Shown: positions 33,862 to 42,982 of the stretch, in pieces | How positions within the stretch are numbered: the stretch's first letter is position 1 | How the letters are laid out: every line of letters begins with the position of its first letter | Source of the DNA: Erwinia sp. SLM-02 | GTDB lineage: Bacteria; Pseudomonadota; Gammaproteobacteria; Enterobacterales; Enterobacteriaceae | Assembly (NCBI RefSeq): GCF_037450285.1 | Contig: NZ_JAQISN010000003.1 | Coordinates: 434,001 to 498,000, forward strand | DNA: 64,000 nucleotides | Direction: 5' to 3' | Position numbers and translations under genes: made by a program | The notes under the pieces: model-generated | Databases searched by the model: none | Told to the model about the DNA's origin: nothing | What the model saw: the letters and a program-made list of their open reading frames with translations, nothing else

Positions 33862-34524
33862 TTACGGATTCAGGTCAGGGTCGTTCAGCAGGTTAGCGAT
33901 ACCGTGGCGGTAACGCTGTTCCAGAATTTCACGGTTGGTGGCCGTAACGCCCAGGTCGCGCAGATAGCCGTCCAGGATCCCGTATACCCAGCCGTGAATT
34001 GTCACCTTCTGTCCGCGTTTCCACGCTGACTGCATGACGGTTGAGTGGCCAAGGTTGTAAACCTGCTCAATCACGTTAATTTCGCAAAGTTTATCGAAGC
34101 GTTTTTCCGGCGCCAGCTCACCCAGTAGCGAACTGTGTTTGTACCAGAGATCGCGAATGTGCAGCAGCCAGTTATTAATCAGGCCGAGTTCCGGGTTTTC
34201 CACCGCCGCCTGAACGCCACCGCAGCCGTAGTGGCCGCAGATAATAACATGCTCTACTTCCAGCACCTCCACCGCGTACTGCACGACGGAAAGGCAGTTG
34301 AGGTCGGTGTGAATCACCAGATTGGCCACGTTGCGGTGAACGAAAAGTTCACCGGGCTCCAGCCCGGTCAGGCGCTCGGCGGGGACGCGGCTGTCGGAGC
34401 AGCCGATCCACAGAAAACGGGGTTTTTGTGCCAGGGACAAACGTTCAAAAAAACCGGGATCTTCCTCTTTCAGCAATCTGGACCATTCGCGGTTGTTGCT
34501 GATAAGGGTTTCAATATCTTTCAT
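33862..34524 (-). CDS. can: Beta-class carbonic anhydrase
   Basis: Interconverts CO2 and bicarbonate for carboxylation reactions. 220 residues, as in E. coli Can. Zinc ligands and the gating pair are visible: Cys42 and Asp44 in WIGCSDSR, His98 and Cys101 in CGHYGCGG. It is located between hpt and yadG as in E. coli. Confidence 0.97.
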   Translation of the reverse strand: MKDIETLISNNREWSRLLKEEDPGFFERLSLAQKPRFLWIGCSDSRVPAERLTGLEPGELFVHRNVANLVIHTDLNCLSVVQYAVEVLEVEHVIICGHYGCGGVQAAVENPELGLINNWLLHIRDLWYKHSSLLGELAPEKRFDKLCEINVIEQVYNLGHSTVMQSAWKRGQKVTIHGWVYGILDGYLRDLGVTATNREILEQRYRHGIANLLNDPDLNP

Positions 34525-34645
34525 AATGGTGTCGACCAGTCACACACAAAAACGTTGCGGTAATATAGGGCAATGATCGGCGATTGAAAACGGCAAACAA
34601 GAAACTAAACGCGATACGATAAATACAAAGGGCTATTTCTTACCT

Positions 34646-35572
34646 ATGACTTATGCACTTGAACTTGAAAAACTGACCAAAACCTACGCGGGCGGAGTTC
34701 AGGCGCTCAAGGGAATCGATCTCCAGGTTGAGGCGGGTGATTTCTATGCGCTGCTCGGCCCCAACGGGGCGGGTAAATCCACGACCATTGGCATCATCAG
34801 TTCGCTGGTGAATAAAACCAGCGGCCGGGTACGGGTGTTTGGCTACGATCTGCAAAATGATGTGGTCAATGCCAAGCGCCAGCTGGGGCTGGTGCCGCAG
34901 GAATTTAACTTTAACCAGTTTGAAACCGTACAGCAGATCGTGGTCGATCAGGCCGGCTATTACGGCGTGGAGAAGCGCGAAGCGGTGAAGCGGGCGGAAA
35001 AGTATCTGACCCAGCTTGACCTCTGGCAGAAGCGCAACGAGCGTGCGCGTATGCTGTCAGGCGGCATGAAGCGCCGCCTGATGATTGCCCGCGCGCTGAT
35101 GCATGAGCCGAAGCTGCTGATCCTGGATGAGCCAACCGCCGGGGTGGACATTGAGCTGCGTCGTTCGATGTGGACCTTCCTCAAGGATCTGAACGCCCGC
35201 GGGACCACTATCATCCTCACTACCCACTATCTGGAAGAGGCGGAAATGCTGTGCCGCAATATCGGCATTATCCAGAGCGGTGAGCTGGTTGAGAACACCT
35301 CAATGAAAGGGCTGCTGGCGAAGCTTAAATCAGAAACCTTTATCCTCGATCTGGCCGCGAAAAGCCCGCTGCCGCAGCTGGAAGGCTTCAGGTATCGGCT
35401 GGTGGATACCTCAACGCTGGAAGTGGAGGTGCTGCGCGAGCAGGGTCTGAACAGCGTGTTTAGCCAGCTGAGCGCGCAGGGCGTGCAGGTGCTGAGTATG
35501 CGTAATAAGGCGAACCGTCTTGAGGAGCTGTTTGTTGACCTGGTTAATGGTCACACGGGAGAGAAAGCATGA
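34646..35572 (+). CDS. yadG: ABC transporter ATPase YadG
   Basis: 308-residue ATPase of an ABC-2 type exporter. Walker A GPNGAGKST is at about 39-47, signature LSGGMKRR, Walker B LLILDEPTAGVD, and switch TTHYLEE. It resembles drug/polysaccharide exporter ATPases; the substrate of YadGH is not established. The stop overlaps yadH by 4 bp (ATGA), indicating a coupled pair. Confidence 0.95.
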   Translation: MTYALELEKLTKTYAGGVQALKGIDLQVEAGDFYALLGPNGAGKSTTIGIISSLVNKTSGRVRVFGYDLQNDVVNAKRQLGLVPQEFNFNQFETVQQIVVDQAGYYGVEKREAVKRAEKYLTQLDLWQKRNERARMLSGGMKRRLMIARALMHEPKLLILDEPTAGVDIELRRSMWTFLKDLNARGTTIILTTHYLEEAEMLCRNIGIIQSGELVENTSMKGLLAKLKSETFILDLAAKSPLPQLEGFRYRLVDTSTLEVEVLREQGLNSVFSQLSAQGVQVLSMRNKANRLEELFVDLVNGHTGEKA

Positions 35573-36339
35573 CACATTTATACTGGGTAGCCCTCAAGAG
35601 CATCTGGAGTAAAGAGGTTAACCGCTTTGCCCGCATCTGGATCCAGACGCTGGTCCCGCCGGTGATCACCATGACGCTGTACTTTATTATCTTCGGTAAT
35701 CTGATCGGTTCACGCATCGGTGAAATGCACGGCTTTACCTATATGCAGTTTATCGTGCCCGGTCTGATTATGATGGCGGTGATCACCAATGCCTATGCCA
35801 ACGTCGCCTCGTCGTTTTTCAGCTCCAAGTTCCAGCGCAATATCGAAGAGCTGCTGGTGGCGCCGGTGCCAACGCATGTGATTATCGCCGGTTACGTCGG
35901 CGGCGGCGTGGCGCGCGGGGTCTGCGTGGGCGTACTGGTCACGGCCATTTCGCTGTTCTTTGTGCCTTTCCAGGTGCATTCCTGGCTGATGGTGGCGGTG
36001 ACGCTGCTGCTGACGGCGATCCTGTTCTCGCTGGCCGGCCTGCTGAATGCGGTCTTTGCCCGCACCTTTGACGATATCAGCCTGATCCCGACGTTTGTGC
36101 TGACGCCGCTGACCTATCTTGGCGGGGTATTCTACTCGCTGACGCTGCTGCCGCCGGTGTGGCAGATGATTTCCAAGCTGAATCCTATCGTCTATATGAT
36201 TAGCGGGTTCCGCTACGGTTTTCTCGGCATCAGCGACGTACCGCTGGGCTTTACCCTTGCGGTGCTGGTGGCGTTTATCGTGGTGTTTTATGCTCTGGCG
36301 TGGTCGCTGATCCAGCGCGGTCGCGGGCTGCGAACCTGA
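35569..36339 (+). CDS. yadH: ABC-2 type transporter permease YadH
   Basis: 256-residue membrane component with about six transmembrane segments, partner of YadG. FARIWIQTLVPPVITMTLYFIIFG starts the first helix, and an ABC-2 C-terminal region (FRYGFLGISDVPLG) is visible. Translationally coupled to yadG. Confidence 0.95.
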   Translation: MTHLYWVALKSIWSKEVNRFARIWIQTLVPPVITMTLYFIIFGNLIGSRIGEMHGFTYMQFIVPGLIMMAVITNAYANVASSFFSSKFQRNIEELLVAPVPTHVIIAGYVGGGVARGVCVGVLVTAISLFFVPFQVHSWLMVAVTLLLTAILFSLAGLLNAVFARTFDDISLIPTFVLTPLTYLGGVFYSLTLLPPVWQMISKLNPIVYMISGFRYGFLGISDVPLGFTLAVLVAFIVVFYALAWSLIQRGRGLRT

Positions 36340-36358
36340 TGTGACTGACTGAATTGAA

Positions 36359-36388
36359 CGGGGCGACCAGCAATGGCCGCCCCGTTTT
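36359..36388. terminator. Terminator between yadH and panD
   Basis: CGGGGCG (36359-36365) pairs with CGCCCCG (36378-36384), followed by TTTTCTTT on the plus strand. It serves the rightward yadGH transcript and probably panD leftward. Confidence 0.85.
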
Positions 36389-36390
36389 CT

Positions 36391-36771
36391 TTACGCCACC
36401 TGAACCGGTACGGCTTTCGCCACGCGCTTCATCTGGTTGTCGCCTTCAAAGTAGGCCACTTTCGGCTGCCATTCGCGTGCTTCGGCGTCCGACATCTGCA
36501 CATAGGAGCAGATAATCAGCAGGTCGCCCTCACAGGCGCAGCGAGCGGCCGCGCCGTTCACCGAAATGATTTTCGAGCCGCGCTCTGCGGCAATCGCATA
36601 GGTGGAAAAACGCTGGCCGTTGTTGACGTTATAAATATCGATCGCTTCATACTGCAGGATGCCGGAAGCGTCGAGAAAATCCTGATCGATGGCGCAGGAG
36701 CCTTCGTAATTCAGGTCGGCCTGGGTGACTTTCACCCGGTGGAGTTTGCCCTGCAACATAGTACGGTTCAT
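36391..36771 (-). CDS. panD: Aspartate 1-decarboxylase proenzyme
   Basis: Makes beta-alanine for pantothenate. 126 residues. Self-processing at Gly24-Ser25 (YEGSCAID) gives the pyruvoyl group. The start ATG 36771 yields MNRTMLQGKLHRVKV, aligned with E. coli. It is last in the leftward panB-panC-panD group, 63 nt after panC; E. coli has an unrelated gene between panC and panD, absent here. Confidence 0.97.
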   Translation of the reverse strand: MNRTMLQGKLHRVKVTQADLNYEGSCAIDQDFLDASGILQYEAIDIYNVNNGQRFSTYAIAAERGSKIISVNGAAARCACEGDLLIICSYVQMSDAEAREWQPKVAYFEGDNQMKRVAKAVPVQVA

Positions 36772-36834
36772 AAGCTGTAACTCTGCAATCAATCGAAAAA
36801 CGAACGACAGTATTGCCCCTGCGGGCAACGCTGT

Positions 36835-37689
36835 CTACTGGGTGAGATCAACCTGCTGATTATCAATCAGGCGGGCTTTACCCAGCCACGCGGCCATCAG
36901 GATCACCGCCCGGCGGCTGTCCGTCGTTAACGGCAGCAGGGTATCGGCATCGACGATTGCCAGGCCATCCGCCCGCAGCCCTTTTTCGCTCAGGGTCGTT
37001 TCCGCCTGGGTAATCAGTTCCTCCACATGGCGTTCGCCGTTGCTCAGCATGCTGGCGATATCATTCATCACCTGGCTCAGCCCCGGCGCGATTTTACGCT
37101 CATCGGCGGTCAGATAGCCGTTGCGCGAGCTGAGCGCGAGGCCGTCTTTCGCACGTACCGTTGGCACACCGACGATCTCAAGGTCGTAACCCATATCCGC
37201 CACCATCTTGCGGATCAGCGCCAGCTGCTGGAAGTCCTTCTCGCCAAAGCAGGCGATATCCGGCTGTACCAGGTTAAACAGCTTGCTGACGATGGTGGAC
37301 ACGCCGCGAAAATGCCCCGGACGGCTGGCGCCTTCCAGCAGGGTGGAGAGTCCGGGAACGTCGACAAACGTCTGCTCGTGCAGGCCCTGCGGGTAGATAT
37401 CCGCCGGAGCCGGGGAAAACACCAGATCGACGCCGCGACGGTTCAGCTTCTCACAGTCTGCCTGCAGGGTGCGCGGGTAGCTCGCCAGGTCATCGGCGCG
37501 TTCAAACTGCATCGGGTTAACGAAGATGGACACCACCACGATGTCCGCGCGCGCGCGCGCTTCGTCCACCAGCGTCATGTGTCCATCGTGCAGGTTGCCC
37601 ATGGTCGGGACCAGCGCGATACGTTTACCGTCCTGGCGCCAGCGGCGGATTTCACGGCGGAGCAGCGGCAGGGTTTCAATAATCAGCAC
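36835..37689 (-). CDS. panC: Pantothenate synthetase
   Basis: ATP-dependent ligase joining pantoate and beta-alanine. 284 residues. The HIGH-like motif is in PTMGNLHDGH and the KMSKS-like motif in LSSRNGYL; FGEKDFQQL lines the active site. It lies between panB (15-nt gap) and panD in one operon, so all three pathway-specific steps apart from PanE/IlvC are together. Confidence 0.97.
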   Translation of the reverse strand: MLIIETLPLLRREIRRWRQDGKRIALVPTMGNLHDGHMTLVDEARARADIVVVSIFVNPMQFERADDLASYPRTLQADCEKLNRRGVDLVFSPAPADIYPQGLHEQTFVDVPGLSTLLEGASRPGHFRGVSTIVSKLFNLVQPDIACFGEKDFQQLALIRKMVADMGYDLEIVGVPTVRAKDGLALSSRNGYLTADERKIAPGLSQVMNDIASMLSNGERHVEELITQAETTLSEKGLRADGLAIVDADTLLPLTTDSRRAVILMAAWLGKARLIDNQQVDLTQ

Positions 37690-37704
37690 GGTGTTTCTCC
37701 TCGG

Positions 37705-38499
37705 TTACTGGAAGCTGTGTTGCTCGGCAGGATAGCTGCCATTTTCCACTTCCGCGACGTACTGACGCACGGCGGCGCGAATGTCGCCGGTTTCAGCAAG
37801 GAAGTTTTTGGCGAATTTCGGGATGTGGCCACCGGTAATGCCGAACGCATCGTGCATGACCAGGATCTGTCCGTCGGTCACGTTACCGGCACCGATGCCG
37901 ATCACCGGAATGGTCAGCGCGTCCGTCACGCGTTTTGCCAGCGCAACCGGCACGCACTCCAGTACCAGCAGCTGCATACCGGCGGCTTCCAGCGCCAGCG
38001 CATCATCCAGCAGGCGATCGGCGTCGGCCTCGGCGCGGCCCTGAATTTTATAACCGCCGAAGATATTCACCGACTGGGGCGTCAGGCCAAGGTGGCCACA
38101 GACCGGCACCGCGCGCTCGGTCAGCTGCTTCACCGTGTCGGCCAGCCATTTACCGCCTTCCAGCTTCACCATATTGGCCCCGGCGCGCATCAGCTGCGCG
38201 GCGCTGTCGAACGTTTGCTGCGGCGTGCTGTAGCTCATAAACGGCAGGTCGGCGAGCAGCAGGGCAGCGGGTGCACCGCGGCGCACCGTTTCGGTGTGGT
38301 AGGCGATATCAGACACGGTGACCGGCAGCGTGGAGTCGTGGCCCTGAACCACCATCCCCAGTGAATCCCCCACCAGCAGAACCTGGATGCCTTCATCGGC
38401 AAACAGACGGGCGAAGCTGAATTCATAGGCGGTGATAGAGGCAAATTTACGCCCCTGCTGTTTCCATTGACGCAAGGTCGAGACGGTAGTCGGTTTCAT
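37705..38499 (-). CDS. panB: 3-methyl-2-oxobutanoate hydroxymethyltransferase
   Basis: First committed step of pantothenate synthesis: transfers a one-carbon unit from methylenetetrahydrofolate to ketoisovalerate. 264 residues, equal to E. coli. ITAYEFSFA and LVGDSLGMVVQGHDSTLPV near the N-terminus hold the Mg-binding Asp. First of the pan group, 102 bp downstream of folK. Confidence 0.97.
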   Translation of the reverse strand: MKPTTVSTLRQWKQQGRKFASITAYEFSFARLFADEGIQVLLVGDSLGMVVQGHDSTLPVTVSDIAYHTETVRRGAPAALLLADLPFMSYSTPQQTFDSAAQLMRAGANMVKLEGGKWLADTVKQLTERAVPVCGHLGLTPQSVNIFGGYKIQGRAEADADRLLDDALALEAAGMQLLVLECVPVALAKRVTDALTIPVIGIGAGNVTDGQILVMHDAFGITGGHIPKFAKNFLAETGDIRAAVRQYVAEVENGSYPAEQHSFQ

Positions 38500-38601
38500 C
38501 GTATCCTCAGTAAGAGTCTTCCTGGTTGGCGTATCTTAAAGGATGGGGAGGAGAGTGCAAAGGGGGATATCCGGCGCAGCACGGGCTGCACCGAAAGGGA
38601 A

Positions 38602-39081
38602 TTACCAGGGGCGGATCGCAGTGCTGTCCAGCGGCGCCAGCAGATCGGCAATGCGCGTCCCGTCCGGCAGGCAGAGCCCGGGGGCGATCTCCCGCAGCGG
38701 CAGCAGCATAAAGGCGCGGTTGTGCATATCGTAGTGCGGAACGGTCAGGCGCGGGGTGGCCAGCGTTAAATCACCAAACAGCATGATATCGAGATCCAGC
38801 GTGCGCGGTCCCCAGCGATGATCTTTACGCACGCGCCCCTGTTCCAGCTCGATACGCTGGGTGTGGTCCAGCAGCGCGTCGGGGCTCAGTTCGGTTTCCA
38901 GCGCCACGGCGGCGTTCAGATAGTCAGGCTGGTCGGGCGGCCCGTACGGCGGGGTACGGTAGAGAGAAGAGCAGGCAATCAGCCTGCTCTGCGGGATCGC
39001 GGCCAGGGCATCGAGTGCCGACTGCACCTGGTGCAGCGGATCGGCCAGGTTACTGCCCAGCGCCAGATAAACCCGCGTCAT
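38602..39081 (-). CDS. folK: HPPK, folate biosynthesis pyrophosphokinase
   Basis: Transfers pyrophosphate from ATP to 6-hydroxymethyl-dihydropterin. 159 residues with the signature RWGPRTLDLDIMLFG and an N-terminal YLALGSNL. Its start overlaps the pcnB stop by 4 bp (ATGA), as in E. coli where pcnB-folK is an operon. Confidence 0.96.
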   Translation of the reverse strand: MTRVYLALGSNLADPLHQVQSALDALAAIPQSRLIACSSLYRTPPYGPPDQPDYLNAAVALETELSPDALLDHTQRIELEQGRVRKDHRWGPRTLDLDIMLFGDLTLATPRLTVPHYDMHNRAFMLLPLREIAPGLCLPDGTRIADLLAPLDSTAIRPW

Positions 39082-40505
39082 GCGTTGTTGTTGTCGTATC
39101 CGTCACGGCGACCGTTACCCGGCACGCGCTTACGCGGACGGCGGGTGCGGCGGCGCGGTGCAGGATCGTCACCGAGGGTGTTCAGCATGGTTTTCTGCTG
39201 CGGCGGCGCGGAAACCTGGAACTCGCCCCACCAGGTGGTCAGGCGCTGCAGTTCGTGATTGTTTTCCACTTCGGCACGCAGGGCCAGCAGATCGTAGGCG
39301 GCGCGGAACTTAGGATGCTCCATCAGCTTCCACGCGCGCTTGCCGTGGCGGCGAGACAGGCGCAGCTGCAGGGTCCAGATATCGCGGACCAGCGAGGTAA
39401 TGCGTTTTGGGATCGCCAGCGAGCGGCAGGCTTCATCCAGCACGTCATTCATCGCCAGCGCGAAGGCATCGTAATAGGCCAGGCCGCTCTCCTGAGCGAT
39501 TTTCTGCGCGGCTTCCAGCTGCGGATACCAGAACATCGCCGCGAACAGGAACGCCGGGTTCACGCGCATCTGGGTGTGAATACGGGTATCCGTATTCTTC
39601 AGCACCAGCTGGATCATCCGCTCCATATTGCTGTCACCCTGTTCGGTGAAATAGCGGGTAATGATCGGGAACAGCGGCTGGAACAGCTGATATTCGCAGA
39701 GCTTGCGGTAGGTGGCCTCACCGTAGCCCGCCTGCAGCAGCTTGAGGGATTCCTCAAACAGACGCGCCGGCGGGATATCACGCAGCAGCGTGGCGAGGCG
39801 CGGGATCGGTTCACCGGTTTCAGCGGCTATGCTCATATCCAGCTTGGCGGCAAAGCGGGCCACGCGCAGCATGCGCACCGGATCCTCGCGATAGCGGGTT
39901 TCCGGGTCGCCGATCATACGGATAATACCCTGCTGCAGATCGTTCAGGCCACCGACGTAATCGCGGACGGTGAAATCCGCCACGCTGTAGTACAGGCTGT
40001 TAATGGTCAGGTCACGGCGCTGGGCGTCATCTTCGATAGAACCAAAAATGTTATCACGCAGCAGCATGCCGTTCTGGCCGCGCTGTGAGCTGTTACGATC
40101 GTCAACGGGCTGGGGTTCTGCCTCGTGGTGACCGCGGAAGGTGGCCACTTCGATAATTTCCGGACCAAACATCACGTGTGCCAGTCGGAAACGGCGGCCC
40201 ACCAGGCGACAGTTGCGGAACAGTTTACGCATCTGCTCCGGCGTGGCATTGGTGGTGACATCGAAATCTTTCGGCTTTTTACCCAGCAACAGATCGCGTA
40301 CGCCACCACCCACCAGGTAGGCTTCAAAGCCCGCTTTATTCAGGCGATAGAGCACCTTGAGGGCATTTTCGCTGATGTCCTTGCGTGAGATATTATGACG
40401 ATCGCGAGGAATAACGGTCATCTGACGCACTTCCTCGATCCCGGCTGGTACTACCTCATCGCGACTGAGAACTTTTCGGCAAAAATTAGCAACTCGGGTA
40501 AAAAT
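39078..40505 (-). CDS. pcnB: Poly(A) polymerase I, AUU start
   Basis: Adds 3' poly(A) to RNA and promotes decay. 475 residues. Nucleotidyltransferase motif GKKPKDFDV with the two metal Asp, then RNA-binding regions and a basic tail (RRRTRRPRKR). Alignment to E. coli PcnB (M-FTRVANFCRKVLS) places the initiator at an ATT codon, 40505-40503 on the minus strand, preceded by GAGGTG. E. coli pcnB is known to start with the rare AUU. The alternative is a TTG at 40526, which lies upstream of that Shine-Dalgarno sequence. Confidence 0.95.
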   Translation of the reverse strand: MFTRVANFCRKVLSRDEVVPAGIEEVRQMTVIPRDRHNISRKDISENALKVLYRLNKAGFEAYLVGGGVRDLLLGKKPKDFDVTTNATPEQMRKLFRNCRLVGRRFRLAHVMFGPEIIEVATFRGHHEAEPQPVDDRNSSQRGQNGMLLRDNIFGSIEDDAQRRDLTINSLYYSVADFTVRDYVGGLNDLQQGIIRMIGDPETRYREDPVRMLRVARFAAKLDMSIAAETGEPIPRLATLLRDIPPARLFEESLKLLQAGYGEATYRKLCEYQLFQPLFPIITRYFTEQGDSNMERMIQLVLKNTDTRIHTQMRVNPAFLFAAMFWYPQLEAAQKIAQESGLAYYDAFALAMNDVLDEACRSLAIPKRITSLVRDIWTLQLRLSRRHGKRAWKLMEHPKFRAAYDLLALRAEVENNHELQRLTTWWGEFQVSAPPQQKTMLNTLGDDPAPRRRTRRPRKRVPGNGRRDGYDNNNA

Positions 40506-40563
40506 GGGACACCTCGATAGTGACAATGAAATCTGTGCGGTAAAAACAGCGGCTAATCATAGC

Positions 40564-41472
40564 TCAGAGTGAACCGTTTGAGAATGCCGATGTCGCCGTA
40601 TCCTGCTGTGGCGCGTCGGTAATCGGGATTAAACTCAAATCCCAGTGGCTGACCGCCTGCTGTAAAAGTGCTTCCTGCGTTGCATCACGCCAGTTTTCTG
40701 TGACCGGCTGGCCGAGGAAGCGCAGCGCCTGGACCAGAGCGGGGCGGGGATCGCCCGCCGGTAGCGGCGCAGCATGATTCTGTTTTGACAGCTTATTGCC
40801 GTCATGATTCAGCACCAGTGGCAAATGCAGATGGCCCGGGCTGGGCCAGCCAAACTGTTGATAAAGCGTTATCTGCCTGACCGTCGGTTCGATCAGATCG
40901 GCCCCGCGCACCACTTCCGTGATCCCCTGAAAGCGATCGTCAACCACGACGGCTAGATTATAGGCAAACAGCCCGTCGCGGCGATGAATAATAAAGTCTT
41001 CTGCGGCCAGGCGCTCGTCGGCCTGAACCGTACCGCGCAGCCGATCGCTGAAGGTGCTGACCGGGCGATCCACTTTAAGCCGCAGTGCGGCCCGCTGTGC
41101 ACCGTGATTCAGCTTTCTGCAATGGCCATCGTACAGCCCGCCGATCTGCTGGATGCGGCTGCGTGGACAGGTGCAGTAATAGCTCATCCCCTGCTGCTTT
41201 AAGTCGTCCAGTGCGGCGCGATAGGCTTCATGGCGCTGCGACTGCCACAGCACGTCGCCGTCCCAGTGCAGGCCGTAATGCTCAAGCTGGTTGAGGATGC
41301 GGGCTGCCGCGCCGGGAATTTCACGGGGAGGATCGATATCTTCAATGCGAACGCGCCACAGACCCTGCTGCGCACGCGCCTGCAGATAGCTGCCAACGGC
41401 GGCAATCAGAGAGCCGAAATGCAAATCGCCGGAAGGAGAGGGGGCAAAGCGCCCGATATAGGATGCTGACAT
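40564..41472 (-). CDS. gluQ: Glutamyl-queuosine tRNA(Asp) synthetase
   Basis: GluRS-like protein without anticodon domain that attaches Glu to queuosine-34 of tRNA(Asp). 302 residues. HIGH-type motif PSGDLHFGSL at the N-terminus, zinc Cys cluster YYCTCPRSRI...GHC, and KMSKS-type NKLSKQNHA. It lies between dksA (71-nt gap) and pcnB (58-nt gap), as in E. coli. Confidence 0.95.
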   Translation of the reverse strand: MSASYIGRFAPSPSGDLHFGSLIAAVGSYLQARAQQGLWRVRIEDIDPPREIPGAAARILNQLEHYGLHWDGDVLWQSQRHEAYRAALDDLKQQGMSYYCTCPRSRIQQIGGLYDGHCRKLNHGAQRAALRLKVDRPVSTFSDRLRGTVQADERLAAEDFIIHRRDGLFAYNLAVVVDDRFQGITEVVRGADLIEPTVRQITLYQQFGWPSPGHLHLPLVLNHDGNKLSKQNHAAPLPAGDPRPALVQALRFLGQPVTENWRDATQEALLQQAVSHWDLSLIPITDAPQQDTATSAFSNGSL

Positions 41473-41543
41473 CGTGAATGGGGAAGGGCAGTGAAGCGGG
41501 AACGGAGAACCGCTCCCGGATCCACTGCGCCATCCTTGTGCCG

Positions 41544-41999
41544 TTAACCGGCCATTTGTTTTTCGCGGATTTCCGCCAGCGTTTTACAGTCGATACACAG
41601 ATCGGCAGTAGGACGCGCTTCAAGGCGACGGATACCGATTTCAACGCCACATGATTCACAGTAGCCGAAATCATCATCCAGCACTTTCTTCAGCGTCTTC
41701 TCGATCTTTTTGATCAGTTTGCGCTCGCGGTCACGGTTACGCAGTTCAAGACTAAACTCTTCTTCCTGTGTTGCGCGGTCAGCGGGATCCGGGAAGTTAG
41801 CAGCTTCATCCTGCATGTGCGAAACCGTGCGGTCCACTTCATCCCGAAGCTGGTTGCGCCAGGCTTCAAGAATCTTCTTGAAGTGCTCCAGCTGGGCTTC
41901 GTTCATATACTCTTCGCCTGGCTTCTCTTGGTATGGCTCCACCCCAGCGATGGCGAGAATACTCAGGGACGATGTTTTACGGTTTTGCCCTTCTTGCAT
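41544..41999 (-). CDS. dksA: RNA polymerase-binding transcription factor DksA
   Basis: Secondary-channel factor acting with ppGpp on rRNA and amino-acid promoters. 151 residues, identical in length to E. coli. Coiled-coil tip with the Asp pair in FPDPADRATQ and the zinc finger YCESCGVE...LCIDCKT. The start at 41999 (MQEGQNRKTSS) follows AGGAG. The 269-bp gap to sfsA holds its upstream region; no other gene is seen there. Confidence 0.98.
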   Translation of the reverse strand: MQEGQNRKTSSLSILAIAGVEPYQEKPGEEYMNEAQLEHFKKILEAWRNQLRDEVDRTVSHMQDEAANFPDPADRATQEEEFSLELRNRDRERKLIKKIEKTLKKVLDDDFGYCESCGVEIGIRRLEARPTADLCIDCKTLAEIREKQMAG

Positions 42000-42268
42000 G
42001 TTGTTTCTCCTGGATAACACGCACTATACCCTTCACTTCTCAGGCTGCAGAGACTGTCAGCCGGTGAAGTCCCACAGGGCTATTGCCTGCCCTGCATCCC
42101 GAGACTGTCGGGCATCGATCCCCCGGAGGGGAAAAAACAGGCCGCTATAAATAACAGAAGCGATTAAGGTTGGCAATTATTCCTGAACATGCCTTGACAA
42201 GCATGTGAGGAAGAGCGTATTTGGCCCCTTGCCGAAAGCGTGCTTATAACAGCAAATTGCGCCAATTT

Positions 42269-42973
42269 TTACAACTCTACCTTCAGGGGCCGAATCAGAC
42301 GGATCCCTTCGGGTGATAACTGCGCCTTATAGCAAAGCAGCTCAACGCCGTTTTGCTGTGCCTGTACCAGTAGTTCTGCGTAGCGCGCATCAATGTGACT
42401 CGCGGGGGCAACGTCCTCAATCCCCGAGTGCAGAACGGCGAAAAACAGAACTGCCCGTTGGCCGGACTGTGCGATCTGAGTCAGCTCGCGCAGATGCTTC
42501 TGGCCACGCGTGGTCACCGCGTCCGGAAAGTACCCTTTGCCCTGCTGTAACAGCGTTACGGATTTGACTTCAATATAGCAGTTTCGGCAACCCTCTGCCT
42601 GTAACAGGAAATCAATGCGGCTGTTTTCGGCGCCGTATTTAACTTCAGGTTGCAGGCGGGTGTAACCGGATAATTCTGCAATCCGTCCTTCTTCCAGCGC
42701 TTCCCGAACTAACGTGTTGGCGCGCAGGGTATTAATGCAAATCAGCTCTCCGCTTTGCGTCCCGGTCAGCTCCCAGCTGTGCGGATACTTCCGGGTCAGA
42801 CTGGCGGAGGTGGAATACCACACGGTATCCCCCGGCGTAGCACACCCGGTCATCGCGCCGGTATTGGCGCAGTGAAGGGTCAGCGTTTCGCCGTCCGGCG
42901 TGATGACGTCGGCCAGAAATCGCTTGTAGCGTTTAATCAGCGTTGCCGATTGCAGGGCGGGACTGTATTCCAT
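42269..42973 (-). CDS. sfsA: SfsA, sugar fermentation stimulation protein
   Basis: 234-residue protein with a PD-(D/E)xK nuclease-like core (NSRIDFLL ... CYIEVKSVTL, about 119-142), preceded by an OB-like N-terminal region. It is reported to stimulate maltose gene expression in E. coli, but its biochemical role remains unsettled. It is 9 nt downstream of thpR in the leftward unit. Confidence 0.95.
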   Translation of the reverse strand: MEYSPALQSATLIKRYKRFLADVITPDGETLTLHCANTGAMTGCATPGDTVWYSTSASLTRKYPHSWELTGTQSGELICINTLRANTLVREALEEGRIAELSGYTRLQPEVKYGAENSRIDFLLQAEGCRNCYIEVKSVTLLQQGKGYFPDAVTTRGQKHLRELTQIAQSGQRAVLFFAVLHSGIEDVAPASHIDARYAELLVQAQQNGVELLCYKAQLSPEGIRLIRPLKVEL

Positions 42974-42982
42974 AGGAAATCC

